The position numbers and the translations under genes are program-made. From assembly GCA_016707705.1 (NCBI GenBank), contig JADJHD010000043.1, positions 1 through 7,736 of the forward strand: a DNA stretch of 7,736 nt. The letters are read 5' to 3'. This DNA comes from Bacteroidales bacterium. Lineage in GTDB: Bacteria > Bacteroidota > Bacteroidia > Bacteroidales > UBA4417. Below the pieces are notes generated by a model that was given only the letters and a program-made list of their open reading frames with translations, was not told the DNA's origin and did not search any database. Position 1 is the stretch's first letter. Each line of letters begins with the position of its first letter. Shown here one piece after another: positions 5,731-7,736 of this stretch.

Positions 5731-7736
5731 ATGAAAAATCTATTTCTACTGGTATTGCTATTTTGTGGTATTGCTGCCGGCGCACAGGTTGCCGTAAACA
5801 CCGATGGTTCCGCCCCCGACAATTCTGCCATGCTGGATGTGAAATCCACCACCCAGGGGTTGCTTATTCCCCGAATGACACTGGCTCAGCGTAATGCGAT
5901 CCTAAGTCCTGCAACCGGACTGATGATCTACCAAACTGATAATACCCCCGGGTTTTATTATAACTCAGGAACTTCTGCAACTCCTGCATGGATTATGTCA
6001 GGCAATGGTGCAGGATGGGGATTGAGCGGGAATAGCGGGACTTTGGCAACTTCTAATTTTATAGGAACTACTGATAATGTTCCATTAAATTTCAAAGTTA
6101 ACAACCAGCTTTCCGGAGGAATTGATCATCTTCAAGCTAATGCTTCTTTAGGGTACAAAACTCTCAGTGCCAATACTATTGGGAGCTCGAATACAGCTGT
6201 TGGCTTTGAGGCTATGAAATCGAATACCATTGGAAATTCGAATGCTGCTCTAGGTATGAGCTCTCTTTATTCCAACACCTCTGGTGCTGCCAATGTGGCA
6301 GTCGGAACCTATTCTCTCTATTCAAACCTAACCGGGGCGAGCAATACTTCCGTTGGATATCAATCTTTAAGCAGTAATAATTCGGGTGAATTTAATTCTG
6401 CATTCGGAACCAATTCTCTTTATAATAATATTTCAGGAGAGGGAAATACCGCTTCAGGTAATCTGGCTTTATATTCTAATACAACAGGAAATCAAAATGT
6501 TGCTATCGGGGAATCAGCGCTTTACCACAACACCAGTGGATATGGAAACACGGCAACCGGAACTTCTGCGCTATTCAGCAATAAGGCAAACTATCAAAGC
6601 ACTGCATATGGCTTCAATGCCATGTATTATGCTGATGATCGCACTACAGGCAGGCCTACCGATAACACAGCAATTGGAGTGGAAGCCCTCAAAGGGAGCA
6701 ATATACCAGCCAATAATACTGGATTTGGGAATACAGCTGTAGGTGCGCATTCGATGAAAGAGAATACTGCAGGAAAGTATAATGTAGCAGTAGGGTTTTA
6801 TGCTCTTGCATCCAACAAACAGGGTATCTCAAATGTAGCAATAGGTGAGACTTCTCTTTATTCTAACATTACTGGAGGTGGCAATACTGCAATCGGCGCA
6901 AATTCCCTTTATAGCAACACAACCGGTGGCAGTAATACTGGTATGGGAGTGGAAGCATTATCAAGTAATACCTCGGGCAATTTCAATTCTGCTTTTGGTG
7001 CTAGCGCATTATCGGTGAATACTATCGGAATAGAAAATACAGCAATAGGTGATCAAGCCCTTAAATTTAACACTACCGGAAACAAAAATAATGCTTTCGG
7101 GGAATCAGCGCTTTACCACAACACCAGTGGATATGGAAACACGGCAACCGGAACTTTTGCGCTATATAGCAATACGGCAAACTATCAAAGCACTGCATAT
7201 GGCTACAATGCCATGTATTATGCTGATGACCGCACTACAGGCAGGCCTACCTGTAATACTGCAATCGGAGTAGACGCTTTAAGAGGGAGCCCTACTGCTG
7301 CAAATAATTCAGGTCAGTGGAATACTGCAATTGGCTATCAAACCCTGATGAATAACACTACCGGAAACGGAAATGTGGCTACCGGGTCAAATTCGATGGT
7401 GGCAAATTCAACAGGAAACAATAATGTTGCCTATGGGGGAAATTCCTTGATGACAAATTCTGCAGGTTATCAGAACACCGCTATTGGAAACTGGGCTTTG
7501 GAACAAAATTCAACTGGTTTTTCAAACACCGCAATCGGCGCATCTGCCTTGAGATCAAACACAATAGGATCCGGAAATATTGCTCTTGGTGAAAATGCTC
7601 TTACTTATAGCACAACAGGAAGCAATTGCACAGCAATAGGCAATTATTCAGGACCTTCAACACTTAATCTTACTAACTGGTCAGGCTTTGGCTATGATGC
7701 CGGTAGTGGTTCAAGCATCAGTAATTCCATTGACCT
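5731..7736 (+). CDS. Secreted repeat fibre-like protein, paralog 4, 3' partial
   Basis: The ATG at 5731 opens a frame with no stop to the window edge (668 codons). The signal peptide is MKNLFLLVLLFCGIAAGA, cut before QVAVN by an A-x-A rule; I see no good lipobox. The N-terminal block (DNSAMLDVKS, IPRMTLAQRNAI, PATGLMIYQTD) is followed by GWGLSGNSG near residue 95 and IGTTDN near 113. Regular 17-residue turns begin at residue 152 (6184), broken by 44-residue long-turn modules at residues 288-331 and 485-528. The last readable part (NWSGFGYDAGSGSSISNSID) resembles the exit before an S74 domain in this family, so that domain probably lies just past 7736; this is inferred. Codon wording differs from copies 2 and 3, so it diverged earlier from them. 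A 23-base gap after copy 3 suggests co-transcription. Confidence 0.9.
   Translation, partial: MKNLFLLVLLFCGIAAGAQVAVNTDGSAPDNSAMLDVKSTTQGLLIPRMTLAQRNAILSPATGLMIYQTDNTPGFYYNSGTSATPAWIMSGNGAGWGLSGNSGTLATSNFIGTTDNVPLNFKVNNQLSGGIDHLQANASLGYKTLSANTIGSSNTAVGFEAMKSNTIGNSNAALGMSSLYSNTSGAANVAVGTYSLYSNLTGASNTSVGYQSLSSNNSGEFNSAFGTNSLYNNISGEGNTASGNLALYSNTTGNQNVAIGESALYHNTSGYGNTATGTSALFSNKANYQSTAYGFNAMYYADDRTTGRPTDNTAIGVEALKGSNIPANNTGFGNTAVGAHSMKENTAGKYNVAVGFYALASNKQGISNVAIGETSLYSNITGGGNTAIGANSLYSNTTGGSNTGMGVEALSSNTSGNFNSAFGASALSVNTIGIENTAIGDQALKFNTTGNKNNAFGESALYHNTSGYGNTATGTFALYSNTANYQSTAYGYNAMYYADDRTTGRPTCNTAIGVDALRGSPTAANNSGQWNTAIGYQTLMNNTTGNGNVATGSNSMVANSTGNNNVAYGGNSLMTNSAGYQNTAIGNWALEQNSTGFSNTAIGASALRSNTIGSGNIALGENALTYSTTGSNCTAIGNYSGPSTLNLTNWSGFGYDAGSGSSISNSID
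6507..6660 (+). repeat. Long internal direct repeat, unit A (partner 7098-7251)
   Basis: These 154 bases match 7098-7251 at a fixed offset of 591 bases (197 codons), with 6 differences counted by eye. The unit spans two 17-residue turns and the first long turn (NAMYYADDRTTGRPT). Such high identity stands out from the other turns of the gene, which differ widely in bases, so this is a recent segmental duplication or gene conversion. Confidence 0.9.
7098..7251 (+). repeat. Long internal direct repeat, unit B (partner 6507-6660)
   Basis: This is the second member of the 154-base pair. Its differences from unit A include Ser to Phe, Phe to Tyr, Lys to Thr and a second Phe to Tyr. After 7251 the two copies diverge (DNTAIGVEALKGS against CNTAIGVDALRGS). 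Confidence 0.9.

Larger units (their letters stand above)
6184..7620 (+). repeat. 51-base tandem repeats of copy 4
   Basis: Eight exact 17-codon turns lie at 6184-6591, nine at 6724-7182 and six at 7315-7620, with the 44-codon modules between them. No turn carries a frame-breaking indel, unlike copies 2 and 3. Confidence 0.9.

Noticed and set aside
6386..6742. Plus-strand open frames at 6386-6742 and 7049-7273 with nearly the same peptide.
   Set aside because: They are the same shifted frame of the duplicated segment inside copy 4. The main frame is open across both and fits the family.
1..7736. Prophage tail-fibre region.
   Set aside because: The S74 domain is typical of phage fibres, but the three visible N-termini have signal peptides and no other phage gene is present. 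Flanking sequence could still change this view.

Overview
The window looks like a piece of a Bacteroidota genome, by inference. The N-termini have the short Lys-rich signal peptides ending next to Gln (AQVAIN type) and the 'DNSAMLDVKS...GFLPPRMT...PATGL' block common in secreted proteins of that phylum. No start codon has a Shine-Dalgarno sequence, and the only promoter-like site matches the Bacteroidota TTTG/TAnnTTTG form. Everything lies on the + strand and belongs to one paralogous family.

Layout. (1) 1-1511: 3' part of an intact gene with 17-residue head-like repeats and a C-terminal Peptidase_S74-type domain carrying SDKRLK. (2) 1540-1570: a strong intrinsic terminator, followed at 1572-1601 by a candidate promoter. 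(3) 1731-3701: a second paralog with an intact signal peptide and N-terminus but many indels from about 2592 to 3615. (4) 3768-5707: a third paralog, intact to about 4326 and then shifted repeatedly, with an intact S74 end. (5) 5731-7736: a fourth paralog, open without a stop to the window edge. Gaps between copies 2, 3 and 4 are 66 and 23 bases, with no promoter or convincing terminator seen, so they look like one transcription unit.

Shared architecture: signal peptide, conserved N-terminal block of about 110 residues ending near 'IGTTDN', a long run of 17-residue (51-base) Asn/Thr/Gly-rich turns of the form xxNTAxGxxSLxxNTTG, then an 'NNQvRiGN' exit, the S74 domain and a short coiled coil. 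The expected product is a trimeric fibre-like surface protein whose C-terminal domain assists folding and may cleave itself off; this is inferred from family knowledge. Copies 1 and 4 also carry a 44-residue module of two long turns that interrupts the 17-residue rhythm at exact whole-turn intervals (10 turns in copy 1, 9 in copy 4).

The main uncertainty is whether the indels in copies 2 and 3 are real decay, silent donor copies, or uncorrected sequencing error in a repetitive region. The sequence alone does not settle this.
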